Below, one piece after another: positions 16,208 to 24,837 of a stretch of 64,000 bases of DNA. The stretch is from Clostridiales bacterium. Lineage in GTDB: Bacteria; Bacillota; Clostridia; Peptostreptococcales; Anaerovoracaceae. The translations under genes and the position numbers were made by a program. Under the pieces are notes generated by a model. The model saw only the letters and a list, made by a program, of their open reading frames with translations. It was not told where the DNA came from and made no database searches. The stretch spans positions 2,880,929-2,944,928 of the forward strand of contig CP042469.1 of assembly GCA_015243575.1 (NCBI GenBank). The letters run 5' to 3'. Numbering within the stretch: the first letter of the stretch is position 1; the number at the start of each line of letters is the position of its first letter.

Positions 16208-16260
16208 GCGAAGCGCTGACCGTATCCATATTGCACGCCATGATAGATTAGCGCTTTCCT
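16208..16260. repeat. Degenerate copy of the small palindromic repeat
   Basis: About 53 bp, beginning GCGAAGCGCTGA and ending ATTAGCGCTTTCCT, with TGCACGCCAT inside. Ends and interior resemble the element at 3747-3807. It overlaps the last four codons of the MFS gene, so the element may supply that gene's stop. Weaker than the other two copies. Confidence 0.4.
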
Positions 16261-17561
16261 AACGCTTGATCTTCTGCAAGATAGTCTTTATTGTATTTTT
16301 TTACATTGATGCTGCTGATGATAATGATATTAACAATCAAAAGACCAATATAGACCAGATAAGCACCTCTCAGGCTGCCTGTTATTCTGATTGCCTGCGC
16401 ATTGATGATGTAATTGGTCATAAGCACTGCCTGCATGATTGGAAAATAGGCCGCATACACCTCTGCAAACCCGTGACGTCCGAATACAGATGCCGGCAGA
16501 GATACGATAAAGTTTGCTGCTGCGCCGATGGCAATTCCCACCATGCCCACAGAGATATAAACGCCCATGACCGTGTCCGTTACATTGACGGCCAACGCTG
16601 CAGAATACCATACCAGGAAGATAATGATTGCTTTTTTGACTCCAAACTTCTGATCGATGAAACCGAACAAATAGCTGCCTGCAACGCCGACACAGGCACA
16701 CATCGTCATAAGGGAGATCGCTTTTGCCTGCGAAAAGCCAATGCCCATGTTTCTGACTACAAGCTGACTCATTACTCCCGTGGTCACAAGCTGGTTGATG
16801 CCGATCACAAGAGATACAAGCCAAACTTCTTTTGTCTTTAGAACCTTTCCCAGTGTCCAGAGTTTTCCCTCTCCGACGGATTCGGTGCAGTATTCACTCT
16901 CAAAAACTTCTTTTGTCACGTTATCAGGATATAAGCCTTTGTCCTGAGGAAGGTTTCTGATGAAAGCAAGTCCTATGAGTCCAAGCACGATTCCAGCGAT
17001 ACCGGTAAAGGTCATGCCCTTTGCCATCTGGAACGCTCCGATCAGGAATGCAATCAGCGGAACATAAAATGCCGATCCAAGGTTGTGCCCCATCGTGGTA
17101 AACCCGTTGACCAGACCTTTCTTTTTCGGAAACCACTGCGCAACCAAAGCGCCTCCTGCAATGTAAGCAGCACCGTTAATAAAGCTCGTTACTAAGGTCA
17201 GGCCTACTCCGTAGGTGAACAGCGTTTCCGTGCTGCCCCAGTAGATATAGGACAGTCCTGCGCCGATCATACAGATTCCGGAAGTCACTCTTGCGCCGAT
17301 TTTGACGTTGATTCTGCCGATCAGTATGTAGGATAGGATTCCGATAAAACCTGCAATTGTAGCAACACTCAGCACATCTGCATAATCAATTCCAGTCTTT
17401 GCTGCAAAAGCAGGGGCAACAATATTCAGGCCATCAATAGAAAAGCCGATTAAAAAGAAGAACATTGCACCGCAGTAGAGAATGATACCCCAGCCTGCTT
17501 TCCCAAATTTGATATTTGTGTTTTCACTGGCAAGTTGTTTTTTTGTTTGCTGCGTTTCCAT
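16248..17561 (-). CDS. MFS carrier, oxalate/formate-antiporter-like
   Basis: 437-residue major facilitator with about twelve membrane helices. Helices 1-6 end near residue 190, a charged loop (about 195-235) follows, then helices 7-12. The N-terminal cytoplasmic tail is 30 residues. The sequence style (GWGIILYCGAMFFFLIGFS, WFPKKKGLVNGFTTMGHNLG) resembles carriers of the OxlT-like monocarboxylate/dicarboxylate group. ATG at 17561 with GGGAGG upstream is chosen over an upstream in-frame codon. Placed between the DUF362 gene and thiolase, it probably imports the pathway's organic acid. Confidence 0.82.
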   Translation of the reverse strand: METQQTKKQLASENTNIKFGKAGWGIILYCGAMFFFLIGFSIDGLNIVAPAFAAKTGIDYADVLSVATIAGFIGILSYILIGRINVKIGARVTSGICMIGAGLSYIYWGSTETLFTYGVGLTLVTSFINGAAYIAGGALVAQWFPKKKGLVNGFTTMGHNLGSAFYVPLIAFLIGAFQMAKGMTFTGIAGIVLGLIGLAFIRNLPQDKGLYPDNVTKEVFESEYCTESVGEGKLWTLGKVLKTKEVWLVSLVIGINQLVTTGVMSQLVVRNMGIGFSQAKAISLMTMCACVGVAGSYLFGFIDQKFGVKKAIIIFLVWYSAALAVNVTDTVMGVYISVGMVGIAIGAAANFIVSLPASVFGRHGFAEVYAAYFPIMQAVLMTNYIINAQAIRITGSLRGAYLVYIGLLIVNIIIISSINVKKYNKDYLAEDQALGKR

Positions 17562-17599
17562 AAAAGATTTCCTCCCAAAATTCATCATACATTATTCAT

Positions 17600-18862
17600 T
17601 TATTTTGTCTTTTTATCTTCTTCTCTTTTTTCTGCAACAATCTTGTCAATATAGGCATTCCAGATCGGTTCTTCTGCTGCCATACGTTCACGGAATCCCG
17701 GCCCAATCTCGGTCTGATCCATACGGTCAATAATCGCCCATGCAATATGGGGCTCTGACGGCGGACAGCCGTGTACCGCAACACCTCTTTTTCGGTATTT
17801 CGCTGTACAGTTTCCACACAAAATCAGCTTTTCCGGAGGAATGTCCTCTGAAATTTCTTTTTTTGCGCCCAGCACGATAACTGCATCCGTATTCTTGTCG
17901 TATTCTCCAAGCGCCTTGAGCTTTTCCATGGTGAATGCGACCAGTGACTGGCAGCTGGAACATGAATTCTCATGCATGATGTTATACTCCGGCCACGTGT
18001 CAAACCGTTCAAGATAAGGCAGCCACATTTTTTTATAGACATCCTTGATCTGCTTTCCTTTGATGATGATCTGATCCTCATCACTTGTTCCAAGCCCTCT
18101 CTGTCTGGCCGCTTCAAAGTAGTCCACCATGCTGATGTCAAGTCCCACCATTCTGCACGCGGTGGCGTCCAGTGCAACAGGGTCCTTACTTGCTACCACG
18201 CAGCCAAAATCAAGCGGAACTGCCGAGTGGGGACCAAAGCCCTCTGCCGGATAGATTAAATCCGCAATGGTCAGGTCGGCTTTTACAACGGACCAGATAT
18301 CCATCATGGCCATTGCTAAATTAGTTTTGTGCATTTCATAATGAACCTTATCCTGCACCACACCCTTGATATTCTTTAAGGCACAGCTGAAAACCATGCT
18401 GGCATGTGATTTGAAAACAGGAAGGTTGATAATATGCTCTGCCTCAAGGATCAGCCGCGGCAACATCACATGAGTGATCTCTGATTTGGCATCTCTAATC
18501 TGAACCTTGATCAGATCTTTGTCTGATTTGATATCATAGAGTTCTGCCCCCTCTTCTCTTGCGACCTGCGCATGGCCGGCAGATTCAAAGCAAGCCATGG
18601 TGTCACAGCCGATAGCGGCAGCTTCACCGACGATAACCCTTTTGGCACCAGCAGCTTTTACCGCTTTAATGACAGCCCTCAGGAAATCATGATTCGTATT
18701 AATGCTTGTTCCCGGAGGCCCCAGGTGCCCCGCATTTGGTTTTAGGATGACGGTGGAATTCTTTCTAATTAATTGTTCCGCCCCGCCCAGCTCAGTTAAA
18801 ACTTGCTCTACCATAACATCAATGCTTGGGTCTTTGGCGATGGCTACAATAGATTTTGTCAT
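17600..18862 (-). CDS. DUF362 family protein with Cys-rich tail
   Basis: 420 residues. The DUF362 domain covers about 30-260, with ILKPNAGHLGPPGTSINTNH, NLPVFKSHASMVFSCALKNI and DLIYPAEGFGPHSA; this fold is often paired with ferredoxin domains. The C-terminal part holds two Cys groups, ENSCSSCQSL near residue 300 and LCGNCTAKY with HGCPPSE near 365-385, that could bind a metal or cluster. No membrane or export signal. It is the first gene behind a sigma-54 promoter, followed by the carrier, thiolase and larE. No larA is present, so this is the best candidate in the window for the enzyme that uses the nickel-pincer cofactor; that is inference. Confidence 0.8.
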   Translation of the reverse strand: MTKSIVAIAKDPSIDVMVEQVLTELGGAEQLIRKNSTVILKPNAGHLGPPGTSINTNHDFLRAVIKAVKAAGAKRVIVGEAAAIGCDTMACFESAGHAQVAREEGAELYDIKSDKDLIKVQIRDAKSEITHVMLPRLILEAEHIINLPVFKSHASMVFSCALKNIKGVVQDKVHYEMHKTNLAMAMMDIWSVVKADLTIADLIYPAEGFGPHSAVPLDFGCVVASKDPVALDATACRMVGLDISMVDYFEAARQRGLGTSDEDQIIIKGKQIKDVYKKMWLPYLERFDTWPEYNIMHENSCSSCQSLVAFTMEKLKALGEYDKNTDAVIVLGAKKEISEDIPPEKLILCGNCTAKYRKRGVAVHGCPPSEPHIAWAIIDRMDQTEIGPGFRERMAAEEPIWNAYIDKIVAEKREEDKKTK

Positions 18863-18930
18863 TCAGATACTCCTCTCGCGAAAAAACGTAATGATATATT
18901 CATATAAAGCTTTATACATTTTGATATATT

Positions 18931-18946
18931 GCAATATCCGTGCCGT
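18931..18946 (-). promoter_or_regulatory. Sigma-54 promoter of the DUF362-MFS-thiolase-larE operon
   Basis: Minus strand reads ACGGCACGGATATTGCA: GG and GC with ten bases between, and the -12 TTGC intact. Transcription would start near 18920, about 58 bases before the DUF362 ATG. The -24 box has CGGCAC instead of TGGCAC. Confidence 0.78.
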
Positions 18947-19029
18947 TCATATTTCTTCCTGTAAATTGTTATGAATCGCCTTTTTTTGGTGTTCTTTCGA
19001 TATTCTCTGAACAAGCAGCAGATTGTCAT

Positions 19030-19066
19030 TTGTTGCTTTTTTAACGGGCATTGCAGCATTGCAACA
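19030..19066. promoter_or_regulatory. Putative activator sites between divergent sigma-54 promoters
   Basis: TTGTTGC at 19030-19036 and its inverse TGCAACA at 19060-19066, with another GCATTGCAGC in between. They lie about 90-120 bases from the promoter at 18931-18946 and about 100-130 bases from the one at 19163-19179. They match the heptamers upstream of the cyclase operon. The rest of 18863-19216 holds no convincing gene. Confidence 0.5.
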
Positions 19067-19162
19067 GATTTCTCCGCATTCATTCTGACTTCCCTGCCCC
19101 CCTATCCATAAAACATCCGTCAAACGGAGAAGATTAACACCGTGCATTCCTTCCGGTCATCT

Positions 19163-19179
19163 TTGGCATACATCTTGCT
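19163..19179 (+). promoter_or_regulatory. Sigma-54 promoter of the BKACE gene
   Basis: TTGGCATACATCTTGCT: GG (19165-19166) and GC (19177-19178) separated by ten bases. Expected transcription start near 19190, about 13 bases before the AGGAGG site of the next gene. Confidence 0.85.
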
Positions 19180-19216
19180 TTTCATAATAGATAACGAATA
19201 AAAGGAGGACATATCA

Positions 19217-20065
19217 TTGTTTGAAACAAGAAGATTAAATGCAAGGGATAAAGTCATTGTAACAGCTGCAGTTTGCGGCGCCATCCCCACAAAAAATGAC
19301 AATCCTAATTTACCCACACAACCTGAGGAAATTGCCGAATCTGTCATCGCCTGTTACGAGGCCGGCGCTGCCGTTGCTCATATTCATGTCCGAGACGATA
19401 ATGATCGATCCAGCATGAGCTTTGAAAAATTTGAAAAGACCGTCAGTCTCATCAGAGCGGCAAAATGCCCCATCGTACTAAATCTGACGACCTCCGGTGC
19501 CATCGGCGCCACGGACGAAGACCGAATGCTGCCCTTTATGAAGCTCTCTCCGGAGCTGGCTTCCTTTGATGCGGGCACCATGAACTGGATGCACTCCAGC
19601 GTCTTCATGAACGAACCGGCGTTTTTGGAAAAGCTCGGACTCCGGATGCAAGAGTACAACGTGAAGCCGGAAATCGAAATCTTTGACATGGGAATGCTGA
19701 ATACCGCCCTCTATTATGAAAAGAAGGGAATCCTCAAGGGACCTCTCCATTTTCAGATTTGTCTTGGTGCTCCCGGCGGAATGAAAGCAGATGTGGAAAA
19801 CCTGTTATACGTAGTCAATCACCTTCCTGAAAACTGCACCTGGGGTACCTTTGGGATCGGAAAAGGAGCCATGGAAATCACATTGGCAGCCCTTGCTCTG
19901 GGCGGCAACATCCGTACCGGATTTGAGGACAACGTCTATTTCAATTACGGAGAGCTTGCCGCATCCAATGCCCAGTTTGTGGGCAGGATCAAACGTCTTG
20001 CTTTGGAAGCAAATAAGACCCTTGCAACGCCTGATGAAGCCCGTGAGATACTGGGACTGAAATAG
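19217..20065 (+). CDS. Beta-keto acid cleavage enzyme (BKACE, DUF849)
   Basis: Zn-dependent enzyme that condenses a beta-keto acid with acetyl-CoA and cleaves it to acetoacetate plus a new acyl-CoA. 282 residues, TIM-barrel. Hallmarks are VIVTAAVCGAIPTK, then PTQPEEIAE, AHIHVRD near residue 55 (the two His bind zinc), and TGFEDNVYF near residue 235 (third ligand Glu). The keto-acid specificity cannot be read from sequence. It starts at TTG behind AGGAGG. Transcribed alone from its sigma-54 promoter and ended by the strong terminator at 20187-20229. Confidence 0.93.
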   Translation: MFETRRLNARDKVIVTAAVCGAIPTKNDNPNLPTQPEEIAESVIACYEAGAAVAHIHVRDDNDRSSMSFEKFEKTVSLIRAAKCPIVLNLTTSGAIGATDEDRMLPFMKLSPELASFDAGTMNWMHSSVFMNEPAFLEKLGLRMQEYNVKPEIEIFDMGMLNTALYYEKKGILKGPLHFQICLGAPGGMKADVENLLYVVNHLPENCTWGTFGIGKGAMEITLAALALGGNIRTGFEDNVYFNYGELAASNAQFVGRIKRLALEANKTLATPDEAREILGLK

Positions 20066-20186
20066 ATACAAATTAGATTGTATATGATTTAACAACACAA
20101 CACCACAAAAAAGTGGCCGCGCCACTTCCCGAAATAAGTAGCTGTGCTATTTCGCCAAAAAGCCCAGCGACGATACCTCCAATCCA

Positions 20187-20229
20187 TAAAAAAGCTGCCG
20201 CACTAATTTACTTCGTGCGGCAGCTTTTT
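20187..20229. terminator. Bidirectional intrinsic terminator
   Basis: AAAAAGCTGCCGCAC pairs perfectly with GTGCGGCAGCTTTTT around a 13-base loop. It lies between the BKACE stop and the convergent OYE-like gene and has T-runs on both sides. Two weaker hairpins (GTGGC/GCCAC and GAAATA/TATTTC) lie at 20108-20155. Confidence 0.9.
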
Positions 20230-20262
20230 GATTCCGAGTATAAGGGTTTTATTTTCAGAGAT

Positions 20263-22224
20263 TTATAGATCAAGGGCCATGTAATATCCGTCAGTCACTG
20301 CGTTGGTGACCTTCCCCGGGCGTCTGCAGTCTCCGATCCGCTGCACCACCGGTGCTGCATCACTCAGATTCTGGAACGCTGTATCATCGGCACGATATCC
20401 TGCAGCATTGATCACCGTGTCTGCCTGCACCAATACTTCCGAGCCTTCCGCTGTACTGATCAGGATTCCCTCTTTCGTGACCTTGCGCCCTGCAGAGCCG
20501 ACAAAGATCTTTGCATTATTTCTGCGAAGATCGCCTTTTACAGCAGTCTGATAAAACAGGTCTGCATCCATTGCAAGATCGTCCCGCAGCTCTATGATCG
20601 TTACATTTTTCCCAAGCCTTGCAAGATGCGCTGCTGTCTCACAGCCCACCAGACCGCCTCCAAGGATCGCAACGGTATCACCCAGCTGGTCTTCCTTTCC
20701 ATAGATGTCCTGAGCGAATCTCACATGATTGCCTTCAATCCCCGGAAGCTTCGGGGTAATGGGATTGGCTCCCACCGCAAGCAGCAGGGCATCCGGTTTT
20801 TCCTGCTCTACAAGTTCAGAAGTCACTTCCGTGTTCATTCTGATCTCTACTCCGTTCTTCTTCAATAAGTACTCCAAAACTTCCTTGTACTCATAGAGGC
20901 CATACTTGAATGGAACGTGTTTTGCAAATCTCAAGGCACCTCCCAACGCATCGGTCTTTTCACACAAAACCACCTCGTGGCCTCGCTCAGCCGCTGTCAG
21001 TGCCGCCTTCATTCCGCCGGGACCGCCTCCGGCAACCAGAACCTTCTTCCGTTCTGTGGGCTGGCAGTTTGCAATGCTTTCGTTAAACTCGTTGCCTATG
21101 ACCGGATTGATCACACAGGATGTGGTTTCCGTTTTCAGGGACTCTCCGAAGCACCCCATACATCTGAGACACTTTGTGATCTCCTGCTCTCTGCCGTCTC
21201 TCAGCTTCTGCGGAAGGTAAGGATCTGCAAGGAGCGGTCTTCCCAGTTCCACCAGATCTGCTTTTCCTGATGCGATAATCTCTTCCATCATCGCCGGATC
21301 AACAATGCCCCCTACCGTGGAGATCGGAACGCTGACTTCTTTGCGAATTGCTTCTGCAAGATACACATTTGCTCCTTTTTCCATGAACTGGGTGGGATGC
21401 GTTCTGAGATACAGTTCAAGGTCCTCATGCATTCCTGCGGAAACATTGATCAGATCGCATTGCTTTTCGATGTGCTTCGCAAGAAGAATCCCTTCCTGCA
21501 GGTCGATTCCTCCTTCTACAAATTCATCTGCACTCATGCGAACCTCTATGGGGAATCCGGGTCCTACGTGGCGCCTGATGGATTCCAGTGCCATGGTAAG
21601 CGGTCTTGCTCTGTTTTCAAAACTGCCGCCAAATCGGTCGGTACGATGGTTCGTCCTTTTGGAAAGAAACTGGCCGAAAAACCAGCCGTGGCCTGCATGG
21701 ACCATGCACATCTCAAACCCGGCCCGTTTCAGGACGGCAGCTCCCTTTCCGAAGGATTCAATCACTTCCAGCAGCAAGGCCTCCGGCATTTCCTTTACCG
21801 GGCCCTCCGCCAGCATTTCATCGCTGGCACCGTATGCAACTCTTCCCTCTTTCATACTGCCTGCCATACTGACCAGTCCGCCCCATTTGCCTCCATGAGA
21901 CAATTCAGCGCTGGGCACTGCTCCGTGGCGTTTGATTGCCCTTGCCAGCAGGGACAAACCCACAAGAGAGGTAGGATTATCAAGCTCAATCTGACGGTCA
22001 TGGGATTTTCCGGTGGCAGTATGTACAATGCTTTCTCCCATGGTTACCACCGCTGCACCACCTTTTGCTTTCAGTTCATAATAAGCAATGGTTTCCGGCG
22101 TGAGATTGCCGTCTACTGCTCCCCAGTTCAAGGAAGTAGGTGCGGAAAAAATCCGGTTCTTCAGTGTTAGATTTCCGATTTTAATTGGTTTTAAAAGATT
22201 TGGATAATGGTTGTTATATTTCAT
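20263..22224 (-). CDS. Old Yellow Enzyme/2-enoate reductase-like flavoprotein 1
   Basis: 653-residue NADH:flavin oxidoreductase of the 2,4-dienoyl-CoA reductase type. An FMN TIM-barrel (about 1-345) begins NLLKPIKIGNLTLKNRI; the [4Fe-4S] motif is CLRCMGCFGE followed by TTSCVINP near residue 350; the FAD/NAD domain starts at VAGGGPGGMKAALTAAERGH. Where many relatives have a Tyr (HGY) this has HGWFFGQFLS. ATG at 22224 with AAAGGAA upstream is preferred; the in-frame extension upstream runs through a tandem repeat and is probably not translated. Downstream of ABC transporter 1, it may reduce an unsaturated intermediate of the imported compound. Confidence 0.9.
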   Translation of the reverse strand: MKYNNHYPNLLKPIKIGNLTLKNRIFSAPTSLNWGAVDGNLTPETIAYYELKAKGGAAVVTMGESIVHTATGKSHDRQIELDNPTSLVGLSLLARAIKRHGAVPSAELSHGGKWGGLVSMAGSMKEGRVAYGASDEMLAEGPVKEMPEALLLEVIESFGKGAAVLKRAGFEMCMVHAGHGWFFGQFLSKRTNHRTDRFGGSFENRARPLTMALESIRRHVGPGFPIEVRMSADEFVEGGIDLQEGILLAKHIEKQCDLINVSAGMHEDLELYLRTHPTQFMEKGANVYLAEAIRKEVSVPISTVGGIVDPAMMEEIIASGKADLVELGRPLLADPYLPQKLRDGREQEITKCLRCMGCFGESLKTETTSCVINPVIGNEFNESIANCQPTERKKVLVAGGGPGGMKAALTAAERGHEVVLCEKTDALGGALRFAKHVPFKYGLYEYKEVLEYLLKKNGVEIRMNTEVTSELVEQEKPDALLLAVGANPITPKLPGIEGNHVRFAQDIYGKEDQLGDTVAILGGGLVGCETAAHLARLGKNVTIIELRDDLAMDADLFYQTAVKGDLRRNNAKIFVGSAGRKVTKEGILISTAEGSEVLVQADTVINAAGYRADDTAFQNLSDAAPVVQRIGDCRRPGKVTNAVTDGYYMALDL

Positions 22225-22288
22225 GGATGATTTGATTCCTTTCATAATTAATGCTCGCAGCACTGGCTTGTGCCGGTTGTCCTTCCCG

Positions 22289-22348
22289 TGGCAGGCTTCT
22301 TTGACGGTAAGCTGCCTCATCCCGGCTTCTTTAACAATGGGCTGCCTC
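22289..22348. repeat. 30-bp degenerate tandem repeat at an operon junction
   Basis: Two adjacent 30-bp units (22319-22348 and 22289-22318). On the minus strand both begin GAGGCAGC and contain GT-AAAGAAGCC. They fill the spacer between the permease stop (22376) and the OYE-like start (22224). Similar junction repeats occur at 7.3, 8.4 and 30.4 kb. Confidence 0.6.
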
Positions 22349-22375
22349 GCCTCAACTGCTTGATAAATGAATCTG

Positions 22376-23338
22376 CTATGCTTCCTGCCCTGCTGCTTTT
22401 TTGACTTTCTGTCTGCGAAGTTCAAAAAATACCGTCAGAAACAGAATGACCATCAGCAAGAGCCCCTGAACAAATTCAGAAATCTCACTGGACGCATACC
22501 CCATAATTTTCAATCCGTTTTCGATAATCATTACGATAAAAGCGCCCAAGATTGCTTTATACATCTTTGCAGTGGAGCCGCCCCGCACCAGAACGCCACC
22601 CACATAAATTGCAGTCATCACTTTCATTTCGAAAAAGGTTCCCATGGTTGTGCTGGTTCCTCCCAGCCGGGCCATAAGAAAAATACACGAAATTGCTGCT
22701 GTCAATCCAGAGAGCGCATACGCAGCAATCTTACTCCTTGCTACTGGCATTCCCACTGACGATGCCACCACCTCATTTTCACCAATGGCTTTGCAGTACC
22801 TTCCAAGGCTTGTATACTCAAAAAGGTACCAGAATATTAAAACGATCAGGATCAGAAGCGGCAGTTTGATCTGATTTTCTGAAAGCATCATAATCGCATC
22901 ACTGGCATAATTCACGCTGACAATGCTTTGAATATAGTTGATAATTCCCCGCAGTCCGATGAGGATGGCCAAGGTGGCCATAAAAGAAGGAACCTTGTAT
23001 CGACTGATCAAGATTCCGTTTACCAGCCCGATTCCGACACCCACCAGCAAGGCTGTTACAACCATAATCAGCGAGGAGCCCGTTGCCCGATATGCAAGAT
23101 CACCGATCACTGCTGAAAAAGCACAGTTCACACCAACAGACAAATCAACACGACCCTGGGCAGACACAAAGATGGTACCGCAGCAGGCAATGATAAGCAC
23201 CACCGATTGATCGATCAGCATCGAAAGATTATACGGCGAAATCATACTTCCCTTTGTCAGAACGGTAAATACGAGAAGCATCACGATTAATGACACAACA
23301 GGGGTCAGTTTGTTCAATTCGAATCTTTCTTTTTTCAT
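22376..23338 (-). CDS. ABC transporter 1 permease (sugar type), second
   Basis: 320-residue permease of the ribose/galactose (BPD_transp_2) family with eight to ten helices. The cytoplasmic loop EYTSLGRYCKAIGENEVVASS near residue 180 is the usual ATPase-contact region. NLSMLIDQSVVLIIACCG and GRVDLSVGVNCA near the N-terminus also fit. Its ATG overlaps the ATPase stop by four bases. The paralogue at 41869-42828 is very similar in order and sequence. Confidence 0.9.
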   Translation of the reverse strand: MKKERFELNKLTPVVSLIVMLLVFTVLTKGSMISPYNLSMLIDQSVVLIIACCGTIFVSAQGRVDLSVGVNCAFSAVIGDLAYRATGSSLIMVVTALLVGVGIGLVNGILISRYKVPSFMATLAILIGLRGIINYIQSIVSVNYASDAIMMLSENQIKLPLLILIVLIFWYLFEYTSLGRYCKAIGENEVVASSVGMPVARSKIAAYALSGLTAAISCIFLMARLGGTSTTMGTFFEMKVMTAIYVGGVLVRGGSTAKMYKAILGAFIVMIIENGLKIMGYASSEISEFVQGLLLMVILFLTVFFELRRQKVKKAAGQEA

Positions 23339-24837
23339 ACCATTACCTCAATCAATTTCTCCTGGGTAAAGTCATCTCCACGATAAAATTCACCGTTAAT
23401 TTTGCCGTCTTTCATGATAATCACGCGATCCGACATCCCTATGATTTCAGGCAGTTCATCTGAAATTAAAAGAATGGCAAGGCCCTGCTCCTTTGCCTGA
23501 CGCATCAGCTGATAGATATACGCCTTCACGCCCACATCAACACCTCTTGTGGGACAATCCAAAATCAGCACATCCAGATCTTTGATCAACCAGCGGCCCA
23601 GGTTTACCTTCTGTTTATTTCCTCCTGAGAGGCCGTCCATTCGTTGATTGACACCGCTGCACTTAATTTGAAAATCTGCGATGCCCTTTACTGCCACTGC
23701 CCTAAGTTTTCCGGGATTAAGAAAGCCCAGTCTACCCTTCAGCGATGCAGTGGATGGGAACACAAAGTTATTCACGATACTGTCCTGCATCATCAATGCT
23801 TCCCCATCACGATCCTTGGGAACATAGGCCATACCGTTACACAGAGCTGTTCCGGCATTTTTTATTTCCAGTGATTTATTTGATAAGGTAACTTTACCCT
23901 TCATGGATGGAGCAAGACCGTAGACCGCTTTTCCAACGGTATGTATACCAGAATCACTAAGTCCGCAAAAGCCCAGAATCTCTCCCCGATGCACGTCGAA
24001 GGACACCGCTTCAATTTCACCGGAAACCGAAAGGTCTTCTGCTTTCAAGACAACCTCATCCTCGTAATCCGGACTCCAATCCTCCCGATAATATGCACAA
24101 TTTACTTCACGCCCAACCATCATTCGCTTTAGTTCATCGGGATCAAGATCGTCACACGCTTTCGTTCCCACCACTTCACCATCTCTTAAAACTGTGATGT
24201 TGTCGCACAGGCGAATCATCTCTTCCAAATCATGGGTGATCATCACGATGGTTTTTCCCGCTGCCTTGAGATTTTCAATCAATTGATACAGCATGTCCCG
24301 GTTATTTTGAGACAGAGACTGGGTAACTTCATCTAAAATCAGCAGATCCGGATCTATGGAGAGTGCTCTTGCCAGCTCGATCATTTTTCGAGTTTCAATT
24401 TGCATATTGCCGCAGGTTTTCTTGAGCGGAACTGGCATCAGCCCCCATTTTTGAAATTGTTTTTCGGCCTCCTGATACAGCGCATTCATATTGATGATTC
24501 CAAATCGTGTAAATTGAGAAAGTCTGCCGGCAAATACATTAACGCCTGCCGGCAATGTTGAGAGTACGCCCAGTTCCTGAACGACAATGCCAATCTTATG
24601 GTTCGCTGCCTGCAAAGGGCTCTGAGGATCGTAGGGCTGCCCGTTTAGAAGCATCCCTCCTGAATCTTTGCGGCAGATGCCTGAAATTTGAGACAGGAGC
24701 GTCGATTTACCCGAACCATTTTCACCTGCAAGGCCTCTAACCTCCCCCCTCTTCAGGGAGAAATCAACGTTTTTATTTGCACAGGTTGATCCGAAATGTT
24801 TATAAAGACCCTTTACGTCAAGGATGATGTCCGTCAT
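23335..24837 (-). CDS. ABC transporter 1 double-domain ATPase (sugar type)
   Basis: 500-residue RbsA/MglA-type protein with two nucleotide-binding halves. The first half has Walker A GENGSGKST near residue 36 and Walker B LLILDEVTQ near residue 165, but its C-loop is atypical (CGNMQIETRKMIELARAL). The second half has a degenerate Walker A (GLSDSGIH) and a good signature LSGGNKQKVNLGRWL with VLILDCPTRGVDVG. ATG at 24837 overlaps the upstream permease stop (ATGA); the longer in-frame version would run into that gene. It powers uptake with the two flanking permeases. Confidence 0.93.
   Translation of the reverse strand: MTDIILDVKGLYKHFGSTCANKNVDFSLKRGEVRGLAGENGSGKSTLLSQISGICRKDSGGMLLNGQPYDPQSPLQAANHKIGIVVQELGVLSTLPAGVNVFAGRLSQFTRFGIINMNALYQEAEKQFQKWGLMPVPLKKTCGNMQIETRKMIELARALSIDPDLLILDEVTQSLSQNNRDMLYQLIENLKAAGKTIVMITHDLEEMIRLCDNITVLRDGEVVGTKACDDLDPDELKRMMVGREVNCAYYREDWSPDYEDEVVLKAEDLSVSGEIEAVSFDVHRGEILGFCGLSDSGIHTVGKAVYGLAPSMKGKVTLSNKSLEIKNAGTALCNGMAYVPKDRDGEALMMQDSIVNNFVFPSTASLKGRLGFLNPGKLRAVAVKGIADFQIKCSGVNQRMDGLSGGNKQKVNLGRWLIKDLDVLILDCPTRGVDVGVKAYIYQLMRQAKEQGLAILLISDELPEIIGMSDRVIIMKDGKINGEFYRGDDFTQEKLIEVMV

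Noticed and set aside
21397-22170. 257-codon plus-strand frame inside OYE-like gene 1
   Set aside because: Shadow of a conserved flavoprotein; Cys/Ser/His-rich and without a start signal.
22225-22425. 67-residue N-terminal extension of OYE-like protein 1
   Set aside because: It runs through the junction repeat and overlaps the permease end; the ATG at 22224 has a better ribosome binding site and matches family length.
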